Source: Bigelowiella natans CCMP2755 (Eukaryota > Cercozoa > Chlorarachniophyceae). From it: DNA of 64,000 bases. The translations under genes were made by a program, and so were the position numbers. A model generated the notes under the pieces. The model made no database searches, had not been told where the DNA came from, and saw only the letters and a program-made list of their open reading frames with translations. Where the stretch lies: NCBI GenBank assembly GCA_000320545.1, contig ADNK01001335.1:1-64000 (forward strand). Reading direction: 5' to 3'. This document shows, piece after piece, positions 13,298 through 24,177 of the stretch (positions are counted from its first letter, which is position 1; every line of letters begins with the position of its first letter).

Positions 13298-13993
13298 TTA
13301 TCACTTTGCCTATATCGTGTTTCATCAAGTGCATTTGTTATTTGGCAGCTTCTGGATTATGGCTTCGTGGATGAAAACAATCCCAACGACAGCATTGACC
13401 TGGCTTTCAACTCCGAGTTTCTTGAGGTTGCTTCTTGCACTTGTTCGTTCTCTCCGTCCTCCATCCTCCACCCGTTCTTTTAGACCTGCTGGAGAGCGGC
13501 AAAGATGCATGTTGCACTGATAGGACAATGATCAAAATAATGAATCAAAGTTGTGAGATATATTCATATCATTATATCGCTAAATCAAACAGCATTTTCA
13601 GTACCATAAATCATAATCATGCGAGAGTCCTATGCTGATATATATTCTCTTAAAAATTGGTTTCAGATGGCACGGGTAATCTCCGGACTTTCTCACAGTT
13701 CACTCCAAGAAACGTGGTAGGATTTCCACCGTAATGTTTGCGTTTGCTGTCTCTTTCAATGCGCGCGAGCGAAAATGAAGGTATATCTGATAGCCTTTCA
13801 CTGTCAAACGTGTCGTCGTGACGTAACCGTGAAAAGGAGGGCAAATGCCCTAAATGTATTAAAGATTGCTCAAGGGGACACCGTTAAGATAGGAGGACAA
13901 CGCATGGGCGGCACCACCTCTAGAAGGAGCATTCCTGGTACTTGGTCGGTGTGCTGTGATGATATACTCTGCAACAGTAAAATATAAGCATAT

Positions 13994-14063
<70 letters not shown>

Positions 14064-14685
14064 GTCAGTTGATTCTCGTATACGAGCTGTTTCGCGTCTG
14101 ATGGCTATCGATGACCCATCTGAGATGAAAGGTCCGACAACAACGTGTTCTCCTCTCATTCCTCCTGAAATGGGGGGGTGCAACTATAACCCGCGTCCTC
14201 CATCAGCAACCTAGTAGTCACACCACAGCTATGTATATCATCACCAGGAGTAGCCGTGCAAGACCTGCAGAGCCTCGAGTTTGGGGATGGCAAGATCTCG
14301 GAGAAACGAATCGACCAAGAAGCACTGAAGACCATCGCGGTACTCTGCCAAATAACAACAACAACAACAACAACAACAACATGTACGATAATGCGCGACG
14401 AGTATGAGAACACTGGCTGACAACGGCATGCGTTCTTCTTCCCAGGGTGTTTCCGCGATGTGCCTGGGCCAGTTCCCTACCACCTTGGAAGAAGACCTGA
14501 AGTGGCTGGAGAAGCATCATCATCATCATCATCATCCTGAAAACATGGCTGCTGCTGGGTCCTCGTCGGATTCAGAAGCAGCAACTGCGAACATGGTTTT
14601 GGCAGTTCATTTTCGGGTTGCGAAGAAGCGGTCCCTTGCTAGGGTTTTGGAAGTAGTCAAAGAAGAGATAAGGAGTCTTGAGTAA
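11212..14685 (+). CDS. SET-domain protein methyltransferase, RuBisCO-LSMT/SETD3 type
   Basis: Protein-lysine (or SETD3-like histidine) methyltransferase using S-adenosylmethionine. Exons, all phase-matched: 11212-11308, 11396-11508, 11632-11671, 11729-11758, 11923-11970, 12339-12403, 12471-12620, 12666-12794, 13056-13178, 13349-13426, 13667-13716, 13837-13937, 14069-14131, 14263-14339, 14446-14685. In order: N-terminal SET motif (GYRLVAKRPIAAGETVVSLP), inserted helices (LWGVKLGLRLLLERTRG, then SREELHALQYPPVIQQ), the SAM-binding core MLPLIDLCNHSFTPNC, the catalytic-Tyr segment GDELFIKYG and LLDYGF, then the Rubis-subs-bind domain ending FPTTLEEDLKW. The exon before 11212 is unresolved (candidate ATG 11023). 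Exon 12471-12620 encodes a poly-Leu run from a CTG repeat. A plastid role is inferred from family and the candidate transit peptide. Confidence 0.85.
11818..11867. repeat. (GA)n microsatellite in SET gene intron
   Basis: About 48 bp of GA repeats after G-rich sequence, in the intron between exons ending 11758 and starting 11923. Confidence 0.9.
13217..13293. repeat. (TA)n-TG-(TA)n compound microsatellite
   Basis: Two long TA tracts split by a short TGTGTG, in the intron before the SET exon encoding LLDYGF. The TA tracts are self-complementary. Confidence 0.95.
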
Positions 14686-15542
14686 GCTGGTAGGACACCA
14701 AATATGCCATAGTAGTAAGACGTAACCGCGCTACTGTGGTAGTCTTGCCGAGTCCTGAACGTTCCTTATTTACTTAAGCAAGTTGCGAATATGGCAGCAT
14801 ATTACAATCTATTCGACCCTCCTGCGCAAGAGACACGTATATACTTGTATATACTTGGTCTCTGCTATCTATCATATTTTGCAAGGAGATATGAGCAGTG
14901 GCATTGAGCCAATGGCGCACAGTATAGGTGCTTTGTATCGTCTTGCCTATTGCAACGTGCCTGACTGCATTGTTAGGTAAGGTGTGAACACTAAGCGTAC
15001 GTACCGTGTCATGCAAGCTGTGCACTGAATGCCGCAATTTATAAATTTAGCTATAGTGAACATATACATGTCGTCTTGATTTGATCGCACGTATCGATCA
15101 AGTCTCGGTGTGCAAAGCTCTAGAAGTTTCATGGAAATAGCTAGAAGCGAGTCCGTGCGTGAGCGCGTGTCATGTCAACATGCATAATTCGATCATTGGC
15201 GATCAAGTATATGTCATATGCTGGCGTGCACGGCCACGCATTTTATGAATCACATATGGATCACGGTGGAAGCCTTGCAATTATTCAGCTTGTACGTTTA
15301 GGTCATGACGTGAAGTCACTGGCAAATAGATACACAATATAGTGAGGATGAAGTTCTGTGCCAGCAGTCGCCAGCTCCCGATTTCTATTGTTTCAACCTT
15401 TTGTTCGCGCTACGTATTCCTGGCCATCTACTTGCAACCAGACCCCCCAGCTTGGGCTCGATAGTATGGATCCAGGCAGTATCTGGAGAATCATAAACGC
15501 CCCACTATCAAGCACGGAACGCTGTAACAAAAACAACAGAAA
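14686..15542. other. Convergent spacer between SET gene and CGLD27-like gene
   Basis: Both flanking genes end here, so the spacer carries two 3' ends. Sequence is AT-rich with CTAG-containing words and short palindromes. I see no exon or RNA gene. Confidence 0.6.
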
Positions 15543-15656
15543 CTAGATCCTGTTTTCTTGCACCCACGCTGGCCTGTCGCCCGCAGCCTTGATAGCCTGC
15601 TCCATGGCTTTATCCTTTATAGATTGGTAGATTCAATTGAGGGGGTGTATTAGGTG

Positions 15657-15696
<40 letters not shown>

Positions 15697-17632
15697 CAGA
15701 TCTAGCATTCTCTTGTTATGCAGCAGCAGCAGCAGTAGACAACGTTCACCATTACTTATTCATATAACATCAGTTAACATGGGGATCGAACCCACCCGAG
15801 TATCTTGGTCAGGGCTTTTAAGCTGCTCTAGAAACGATGGCCGCGTGGTAGCTCTCGGGTCTTCGACCTTGCTAACCTGCGAACGAAATCATAAGAATCT
15901 TTCTCTAGGCCCGCGACGTGTCGCTTTTCCGCTTGGCATAGCGTATTACCGTGTTGAAGGAGTTTGCAGATACGAAGAGGGCCACAGCAAATGCGAGCAG
16001 AGAGCTCTGGATTCGCTGCATCGCGGGCGCTACCTGTTCCAATAATGCAACGGTAAACGGCCATTCTCATGTCGAAAGTGTATATGGTTCTCCTAGTCGT
16101 GACCTCTGAGCTATGCAAAAGCCTGTCGCGAGCCACCACCTGTCGCCGCAATGGAAAGTGTAAAGGAGCATCCGGGTGAGGGGTAGGACGACGACGTTGG
16201 TAGTGTGACGAGGACGACTACTACTAATAATAATAATATTACCTGTGGAGGCTTTTCCCACACATCTCCATCGTACCACCCAGTTTGCTCATACTCAACC
16301 TTCTCGGAAACCTGTCGTTTAGTCATTTAAAGCACGGTCTTATTTTGATGATGATGATAATGAGGAGGGGGAGACGGTACCAGCCGCTGCCCGATATAAT
16401 CCCACGAAACAAAGAGCCGAAGTAACAGCAACTCGAGCACCCCAAGGGCTACCTGCGTCCAACACGTTAAACCAGCTGAGGACGATACTTTAAGCGATGT
16501 ATTTATTATTTAATCATCGTTCGATCTCTGTTCGGGCTACTACCATGTTGCTGGTTATAAGCTCTGCTTTGAGGTCTCTCCTGCGGAAAAAGCACACAAC
16601 TTTGCTCAGCGCAGTAACCAAAACACACTCGGCCATTTCCTTGATATATGAATCTAAAGGATTCATTTTTTTGGAGATGGTACGTACCCATCGAATCCAG
16701 ATTGGGAGAACGGAAACGAAAGCGCTGCTATAGTCTTTGTGTAAAACATAAACAAATTGTCAGCGGAAGAATCATCGTATTTATTGGTATCGTTAGATCA
16801 TATCACCGCATATAATGTTCCAATCCTAAGGAGATACTTCGGCCAAGGCAGAGAAGGCCAGTTGAACAACAGCCCATTTTTCTTCGCATTTTCCAATTCC
16901 TTTGTAGGCTGTTGTGGCCACATGCAGTAATGAGGAGGATGGGGAGAACGCACACATTATTCTAATCACTCTCTCAGTACTCCTACACCCACGTGCATAA
17001 ATTCTTTGGAGGAAGAAGAAGAAAAGAGAGAGAGAGAGAGAGATCAATGATGAGCATAAAGACTTTCAGCCACAAATAAGAAGTGGCGTGTCCCATTTTA
17101 GCTTTTCGACAGAAATCTAACCTGCTGGGCAGCAGGAACCCCAATTTCGTCCGCAGAGGGCAAGCTTGACTTATCTAAAAGGAACAGCAAAGGCGTTCGG
17201 CTAAGCCTCAAGGCAGCAAATCGACGCAAGACAGCAAATCAACGACTAGACTCTTCATTCACCAGAATCGTTGAGGTCGTCGGCAAGGCTTGATGCTCTT
17301 TCATCTTTCATTCGCTCTACCCTCCTTTATAAAATTATTTCATTAGCTTCTCCAGTTCACGGACTAAAATGTAAGCCTAGATTTACTCACTTCTTGAAGT
17401 CGTCGGAAAAATCATTTTCAGCCCTCACCAGTAGAGGCTTGCTTGTGCGATGGTAATTGAACTTGGAGCGAAAACTAACCGAAGGCGTGATTCGAGCCTT
17501 TTTTATGATACCAGTAAATTATAGTCGACTATCCTTGAAAATTCGTGCTACCTTGACATGAGAATTGTGGAGCCTTGCCTGAGTAACTATCAGAGGAAGG
17601 ACCACTGCAGTAAAGCAGATGAAGCGTGCCAT
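15543..17632 (-). CDS. CGLD27: CGLD27/Ycf36-like (DUF1230) plastid membrane protein
   Basis: A family conserved in cyanobacteria, green lineage and diatoms; in plants a plastid protein. Exons, high to low: 17632-17552, 17497-17391, 17164-17122, 16908-16807, 16734-16684, 16639-16544, 16452-16381, 16311-16243, 16139-16104, 16015-15950, 15876-15796, 15614-15543 (stop TAG). About 290 residues. The first exon is a signal peptide (MARFICFTAVVLPLIVTQA) and the second an Arg/Ser-rich transit-like region, a bipartite presequence. Family signatures follow: NGLLFNWPSLPWPKYL, a membrane helix and LRLFVSWDYIGQRL, the hallmark EYEQTGWYDGDVWEKPPQ, VARDRLL, a second helix (SSLLAFAVALFVSA) and the C-terminal PSFLEQLKSPDQ...AAGDRPAW block. 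The junction 16104/16015 skips the usual xVxPVL segment and uses a weak donor (GTCACG), so a few residues may be misplaced there. Everything else is phase-consistent. Confidence 0.85.
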
Positions 17633-18125
17633 TGTATGATGGAATCCTCGACTCAGCGCCGGAAGCAAAGCTTGAATAAATCAACAGCCGATATGCCTTA
17701 GCAAAACGCCAGTCCGCTAACTCCCTTAATAGCTAGAAGGTACTGGCTTCTCAACGACGTCTACACAAAATCGCACAACCACAGCATATGAGCAAAGTTA
17801 AACCTGGTTTTTAAAAGCATGATTTGCTGTTATGCATCTTCCACGTAAATGGCTTACATTCAGCCTCACGCTATAAAGCGTGTTTCTAATACTCTGGTAT
17901 GTAATTACGCCAATTCGAACCGTAAGCAAAAGAGGGATGGGGACGAGTCGAGTATGGTCCTTAGGCCACGTGGCGTCGACGACACTTCTTGACTTTATTA
18001 TTACGACAAGCAGTACATGGTATCCAATGGCGTAAATCCCATCCATTCGTATTCATTTTCAATGACCAAGAATTGTTAATTGCTATTCTTTTTGCCATAG
18101 CGACAACATAATTTCGTGTAAGGCT
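17633..18125. promoter_or_regulatory. Divergent spacer upstream of CGLD27-like gene
   Basis: Holds the 5' region of the minus-strand CGLD27-like gene and of the small plus-strand ORF. No recognisable element. Confidence 0.4.
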
Positions 18126-18521
18126 ATGGAAAATAGAAATAAAGAGGACGTAGAGTCAGGGCGACATGGTTGTGAAGTTGTCGTAATAATACATTCAGGT
18201 AAAAACGAAACACCACCCCGCCATTTATCATCATCAAGCACTAAGGTCCTTCCCTATGATTACGTGTTGAGCCTCCATGGTGGGAATCGGAGTTTTGTTT
18301 CAAATTGTTCCGATGCCACCAGCTATCTACCTTTCCTTCCTATCTCTCTGACTCGTCTTGTTTCATCCTCATCCATTGTTCTATATGCGTTTTCAGAGAA
18401 AATGATCTACAAAGTCTCCGATCCATATTACCTAAACTTTTTCGCGATGGGGAAAGAGGCCAACAAAGAAAGTGCGAAGAAGTTTAAGAACGTACAGCAA
18501 TACTTTCCTGGCAATCGCTAA
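18126..18521 (+). CDS. Small hypothetical protein (131 or 65 residues)
   Basis: One open frame from ATG 18126 to TAA 18521 gives 131 residues. The segment 18201-18401 starts GTAAAA, ends in a pyrimidine tract plus TTTTCAG, is 201 bp (a multiple of three) and lacks in-frame stops. It therefore looks like an intron whose retention would keep the frame. Spliced, the product is about 65 residues. The C-terminus (SDPYYLNFFAMGKEANKESA) is the part most likely to be real. No family recognised. Confidence 0.4.
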   Translation: MENRNKEDVESGRHGCEVVVIIHSGKNETPPRHLSSSSTKVLPYDYVLSLHGGNRSFVSNCSDATSYLPFLPISLTRLVSSSSIVLYAFSEKMIYKVSDPYYLNFFAMGKEANKESAKKFKNVQQYFPGNR

Positions 18522-19780
18522 GGCAGAGAGTAGAAGAGATTGAGACACCTCATTAAGGGAGAACATGTGGATGTTTTACAAGACTTTATACACACAATGA
18601 TTACAAATATAGCTAGCATCAGAGCCTTCATGCATAACTGAGTCATCCTTAAATATCCACCTCCTCCCCTCTCCGCCCCGGCCCGCGCGCAGCGCCAGCA
18701 GCTAGAGCTAGCTGCTTGGCATTATAGCTCGCTATCCGGGCTCTCTGAGAAATTGTAGCCACCGTGTACATCATCTCATGTGTATACAACTAATATATAT
18801 TAGTCATGTATATACAACTAATATAGATTAGACTATTCCCGTTCGTTCTTTAATACAAACAACAAGTAGCATCTTAGCCTGTGGCACCACATCTCAGATC
18901 CCACGCTAGCACGGTTACGTGTTGTACCGTACCTGTCTCAGGTGTGATATCTCATATATCTAGTCAATAGCGCACGCCTCACATGATAGTGGCTGTGTCA
19001 TTGATCATGCTGAAACGCCCTACTACGCACGTGGACGTTGTTACAATGCGCCTGCGATGCGATCTTTGCATGCGGCGCGATGCCCAACACAACAAAGTGC
19101 TACTATGACACATTTCATCGCGCATCGCACTTGCAGGCAAGCTAGCTAATTTATGTTCTAATGCACAAAAAGAAAGGCAAATGTCCAGCTACGTATGCAT
19201 AGCACATTTAGATATGTATACCTTAGCGTAGGTGACACTGATCTATATCTAGTTAGCTTACAAGATGATGAGGAACTTGCAGTATTACTTGCTAGCATGC
19301 ACCGCTTCTAAACGATTTTGCACGTCAAACTAAATTAAATATTTTAGACAACCTAGAATTTTTGCCTTTCTTTAATTTCCTTTGAATGTTCATTATGATT
19401 GTCTACGGGGGGCCAAACATTTCTGTAATACTTCGTCGAGCCGTTCCGATATGGTGGTTCTAAAGTAACCCAAAAGTTTAGGTGATTATGCTATTTTATA
19501 ATTTAATTAACTTACATTCTGCGCGGAACATTAGAAGGAAGGAGCCGCAACACGCCATTAAAGATCACTTGAATAATCCTAAAAAGAATCGTGTGGGTGT
19601 CAATATAAAAGAATGGCGCAAATACTGTACTAGCTTACTTGTTAATGCCCGGGTGGGCGCCCTTTTCCTAATTTACCATAATCACATAAGCAAATGTACA
19701 ATGCTTTTGCCGAGAAGGAAAACCCGGCAAATCAGCATGATCTGCTGGCAAATGGGAGAGAGGAAAATAGATAGCAGTAA
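18522..19780. other. Intergenic spacer rich in CTAG words
   Basis: Lies between the small ORF and the stop of the minus-strand gene at 19781. Within 18.66-19.34 kb the words GCTA, TAGC and CTAG recur, as in the larger block at 37.9-39.1 kb, with short repeats such as the pair of CTAATATA motifs near 18790-18830. A 132-codon plus-strand frame at 19482-19880 overlaps the last exon of the minus gene and is not supported. Confidence 0.5.
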
Positions 19781-19876
19781 TTATACCACCACGCGGGTAC
19801 CAATGAGAAGTTCAATTGTGCCATTCTGTTCGTGTTGTAGTCCGGAGGGATTTGAGCAACGATTACAGGGTGGTGC

Positions 19877-19918
<42 letters not shown>

Positions 19919-20415
19919 TATGTGTTTCTATTGTGGTCGGGAATAGTGATTGATGACACTATATGTTATCAAAGCATCGCCCAAGCATGCAAACTCTAAA
20001 AGCATCAAGTTCTGCCTCACAAAAGGATGTGGATGCCAATGGGGGATTTTGTGTAGTTTCAATGGATAAACGACAATACAAACAACGCAATCGATAACTT
20101 CCATCAATAACACAAAAAAAAATAGTAGTTACGGTGTGTTTTTCAACGTCAACTTGAATCCACCGGTGGTCGCAATGGGTTCGATCTGGAATATTGCAAG
20201 GATGGACGGTAGTGACCGATAATGACGCGTGGTTATATCAAAGAAGAAGAAGAAGAAGAAGAAGAAGAGGGGTTGTGCTTGATATTAATTAGTAAGGGGG
20301 AATGAAAAATGTTCTTTTAGAATTCTATACTAATTGTTTTCCTCTTCCTCTTCCCTTTCCTCTCATTTTTGCACATTCACATTTTTTGAGTAGGAATTTA
20401 TCCTCAATATTAAGT

Positions 20416-20455
<40 letters not shown>

Positions 20456-20463
20456 GCGCGCGC

Positions 20464-20494
<31 letters not shown>

Positions 20495-20574
20495 ATGTAC
20501 CTCATATTGCTGATTAGGGTATTTTTTCTTCATCATGTTTAATTCTTGAGCCAAAAAGCTATGCAGAATGACCT

Positions 20575-20626
<52 letters not shown>

Positions 20627-20967
20627 GCACATAATGTAGTATAATGAGCTGCGCACGAGTGTGAGTGTTTGAAATTTATGCATTAAAATTGCTAATAATA
20701 TGGTAAATCCATCCCTTCTTGTCGTTGCTATCATCATCATTGTTATCATCATCATCATCATCATCATTATCCGTGAATACCTGCTGGCTCTGTTGTTGCT
20801 TTGAATATTGCTGCTGCTGCATGAGGTACCTTGGAGGATGGGTGGCGAATATACAAAAATGATGATGACCTCAACACGGATTCAATAATCATGTTTTCAC
20901 ACACATTTAAACTGCTTTCTATGGCGGCATATGCATCATAAAGAATGCAGGCACTCTCACCATTTCT

Positions 20968-21007
<40 letters not shown>

Positions 21008-21790
21008 TTGTCACGTTTTAAGGTATGTTTACTGCTGCTGCTGTGGGCCAGTCGATGAAGCAGGTTTCCTCTGGTTGTGAAAATCATATTAGTGCCTCGT
21101 GGACACATAAATGTTGATGGACGATTCTTATCTCCCCGCCCCCTCCATCTCTTCTCTCTCCGTCTATTTTTCAAAGCGTGCCTGGGCCTCCTTCCCCCCC
21201 CCCCCCCCCCCTTTCTTCCACTGATCTTTCTTTCGAAAAGCAAGCGACCGTGATCATAGCTGCTCTGTTGTACGATGGGATATTGGATGTTGCCGTGGCC
21301 ATGCCTGTAGATGTGTACAGGAGGAGTGGGAGAAAGAACAGAAATCTATAAAATTCCAACACCAACATCACAGATGCGTCACGCACCCAAACAAGCACCA
21401 CACACACACACACACATACACACACCTATGTTGGTGATGGAATGGAATATTCTTCATCGTCACTACTACTAATTTATCGTTGTATCTTTACCGATCGAGT
21501 GCGGGAATGGCTTCCTTCCTCCCTGAGAACACACACCCACGCACACAAGCAGGCGTTGGAGCACAACGCTAAAAACCATGATCACACCATTCATCGCAGC
21601 ATAAACAATACCGGATTTTGCTGCTTCTGTATGGCGCTTCGATTTAAATTTGCAGTAGAGGTTGGAGCTACGGCGGTGGCTGCTGTCCTAACAACATTCC
21701 TAGAGGTGCTTGTAGCTGCCGCCGACGCCTTTAATATTTAGCAACCAATTTCAAAAACTGCTCAAATATCGCTCGTACCTTCCTTAATGT

Positions 21791-21837
<47 letters not shown>

Positions 21838-22511
21838 CGCGCGTGAGTGTGTTGAGAAAATGTGGGGGAAAGAACTGAGGAGAAGGAGAGCGAGGAGAGG
21901 GAAAGTAATGGAGTTAGGGGAAAACATAGAAAATATGATAATGAAACGAAAATCCACAGTTAATGACCACGTGCTGATTTTGGTAGTTCATGGATGTAAA
22001 CAAAGAGAAAGAAACTTGATGATACAAAAATTCGTTTCTTACACTAGCCATCCTGTTTCTTTGCCTGACAATATTAAGAGAAGGCAGACGGAGGAGATGA
22101 ACATTATAAGGAGAAAGAAAGCAGCTAGAGCAGTGGTGCAGGACGCACAACGGGGATGGTGCAGCTAATAATGCAAAAAGGGTAATGAAACAATAATAAC
22201 GCTATTATAACGCCATATACAGCAGCTGATATAGTGCAATTAATAGTAGATGTTGTTGTTAAAGGGGTCAATACCTGGGATGTATGTAGGGTTGAATGAG
22301 ACTATGCACAACCTTACTGGATTCCCATAAATTCTTGGGATTTGCTGCGGCCTCACCTATCGCTCGGATGAACGAGTCTAGCCCTTTGTTATCCGTTGGC
22401 AATTGGGACAACGCTTGCTTAACTTTCTGTAAGGGTTTGTGATCGAAGGAGGCATATCTAACGACTTATCCTTATGAATGAACGAACAGGGTGCCATGAT
22501 ATGCTTTTGAC

Positions 22512-22588
<77 letters not shown>

Positions 22589-24045
22589 CATTCTTTGTAA
22601 TGAATATTGTGTATGTAAAATTCTCCTTTACACTAAGGATCCTCCATTGCTCCCTCGCGTCTTTGCCTGCTAGTTTTTCCTGATCGCATATCATCGAAGG
22701 TGATGTTAGCCAGTAATGATGATAATGAGCGCGTACTATCATGGCGTGGTATTTCCAGGCAATAGATAGGCAAGATTGAACATAGCTGAGCTTGAAGAAT
22801 GTCAGGACAGTGGCTCGTACGTACTTCTAGTCCAACTAGGTATTTCTCGTAGAATGTTTTCCACGGTGGAGTGCCAGCCTGATGATGCATGATGGATAAA
22901 TGGATGAATGAAAGAATGAAGAAAGATTCTGCCGGGGGCGAGTTCTTATACATTATTACTCTGATTTTGTTGCCCAAACTTTTGATAATTCGTCTCAGAT
23001 TTGCCACCAGGATTTTGCACAGCCTGAAATCACGTATATGTAGCACACACCGTAACCCTTAACACAAATGAAGCGACTTGTTCAATAATGTCAGCAGTCC
23101 TGTTACTTTCCATTCTGAATTCTTTCTTAAAACATAATAGAATAATTACAAGTCCTGTATCTTGGATCGGTATTCAGATCCCAGTTGTTCTTTAGACTTG
23201 GAGGAGGCTTCCTTGAATCCGGCGTTCTCGACCATTTTCGCGTACTTACAAACAAAAGATCCTGTGAGATTTTGCGATTCGGCTTCTCATCAAAGTTATA
23301 GAAACACTTACATATTCTGCTCTTTCGACATTGTTCTCCTTGAGGTGCTTATATCTGTTGCAGGCGTAGAGCAAGTATGTTCAAAGTGAGTACTCGCACA
23401 CCAGGAGCACCACCACTAGCAGCAAGAACATGTGTCAACAAAACTATTTTTACGGTGATGACAATACATCTGCTTGCTGATGCGAATACTTACATTTGAG
23501 TCATCATCTTTTCTCTGGTTTCGTTTATCTGATCGGCATTCCGCATCCGAGCGTTCGCCATCTGTGCTGGAGGGGTGTGTCTCCTGGAATATTACTTCGG
23601 TAATTTCCTGCTGTAAAAAATGGTTCATAAATTCATCATTCTGCAATATAAACAATAACCTCTTCGGCCCTTTTTGTCATTGTTATCCAACAGACACACG
23701 GGTTAGCAACAGCTTAGTAGGTAAGTCCTAGTTCTTCCAAAACCGGAAAGTTATTGTCCTGAGAATAACCGACACAGTTTGAAACATATTGAGGATTCCT
23801 TGAAAAAAAGTGTGGACAGCTGAAGAAGTTTTGAGGCCGAAGTGGACGGATGCAGGATAGATATGTAGAGCAGAGATTATACTGAAGACTTCTTGGGAAA
23901 ATTTACCTTTCCGATTTTTCCTGCTGCGATCTTGATCCAAATTCCAAAACATGTGCAACCTCACCGCTTCAAGATTCCTGCAACACTCAGCGAACACTTC
24001 CCCAGCAGCACATATCTCATCATTCGAAGGGGGGGGGAATCCCAT
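19781..24045 (-). CDS. Unrecognised multi-exon protein
   Basis: Start ATG 24045, stop TAA 19781. Exons, high to low: 24045-23907, 23798-23770, 23640-23494, 23347-23312, 23244-23150, 23023-22960, 22878-22825, 22679-22632, about 22457-22275, 22064-22043, 21728-21612, 21304-21274, 21068-21007, 20955-20781, 20691-20657, 20572-20501, 19876-19781. Phases agree at all junctions except 22632/22457, where an exon or border is missing. The N-terminal half is charged and helical (PPWKTFYEKYLVGLEEKLAG, LWESSKVVHSLIQPYI). The C-terminal half contains IESSLNVCENMIIESVLRSS and ends with a CxxC pair (APPCNRCSNPSG) before IELLIGTRVVV. No family recognised, and it could be two genes. Introns hold the longest GA tract in the window and several TA, CA and TG tracts. 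Confidence 0.5.
19881..19915. repeat. (TA)n microsatellite
   Basis: About 35 bp of TA immediately upstream (minus strand) of the last exon of the gene ending at 19781. Confidence 0.9.
20420..20620. repeat. TC / GC / TG and TA microsatellites
   Basis: (TC)n about 20420-20453, a short GC alternation, (TG)n to about 20494, then (TA)n about 20581-20620. The exon 20572-20501 of the minus-strand gene sits between the two tracts. Confidence 0.9.
22515..22587. repeat. (GA)n tract, longest dinucleotide tract noted in the window
   Basis: About 73 bp of uninterrupted GA, inside an intron of the minus-strand gene. On the transcribed strand it reads as a CT pyrimidine tract just upstream of the next exon. 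Confidence 0.95.
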
Positions 24046-24177
24046 CTCTACATTGGCGTGCTAGTAGTGGGAGGGGGGTTGGCAACAATGTGCTTCGACG
24101 ACGAAATACGGACTATTTTGGCTGGCGAGCATTACGGGTAGATTGCACGCCCGAGGCCCTGTTCACTTACGAGGAAA
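24046..24177. promoter_or_regulatory. Compact divergent promoter (132 bp)
   Basis: The ATG of the minus-strand gene (24045) and of the plus-strand coiled-coil gene (24178) are only 132 bp apart, so both 5' regions share this stretch. It contains a GGGAGGGGGG run near 24070. No TATA box is evident. Confidence 0.5.

Noticed and set aside
15780-15880. tRNA-like B-box sequence (GGGTTCGATCCC) on the minus strand
   Set aside because: No partner acceptor stem or proper A box at the right distance, and the same bases encode the conserved C-terminal exon of the CGLD27-like gene.
19482-19880. 132-codon plus-strand frame
   Set aside because: Overlaps the last exon of the minus-strand gene (19876-19781), lacks recognisable sequence and has no splice or promoter context.
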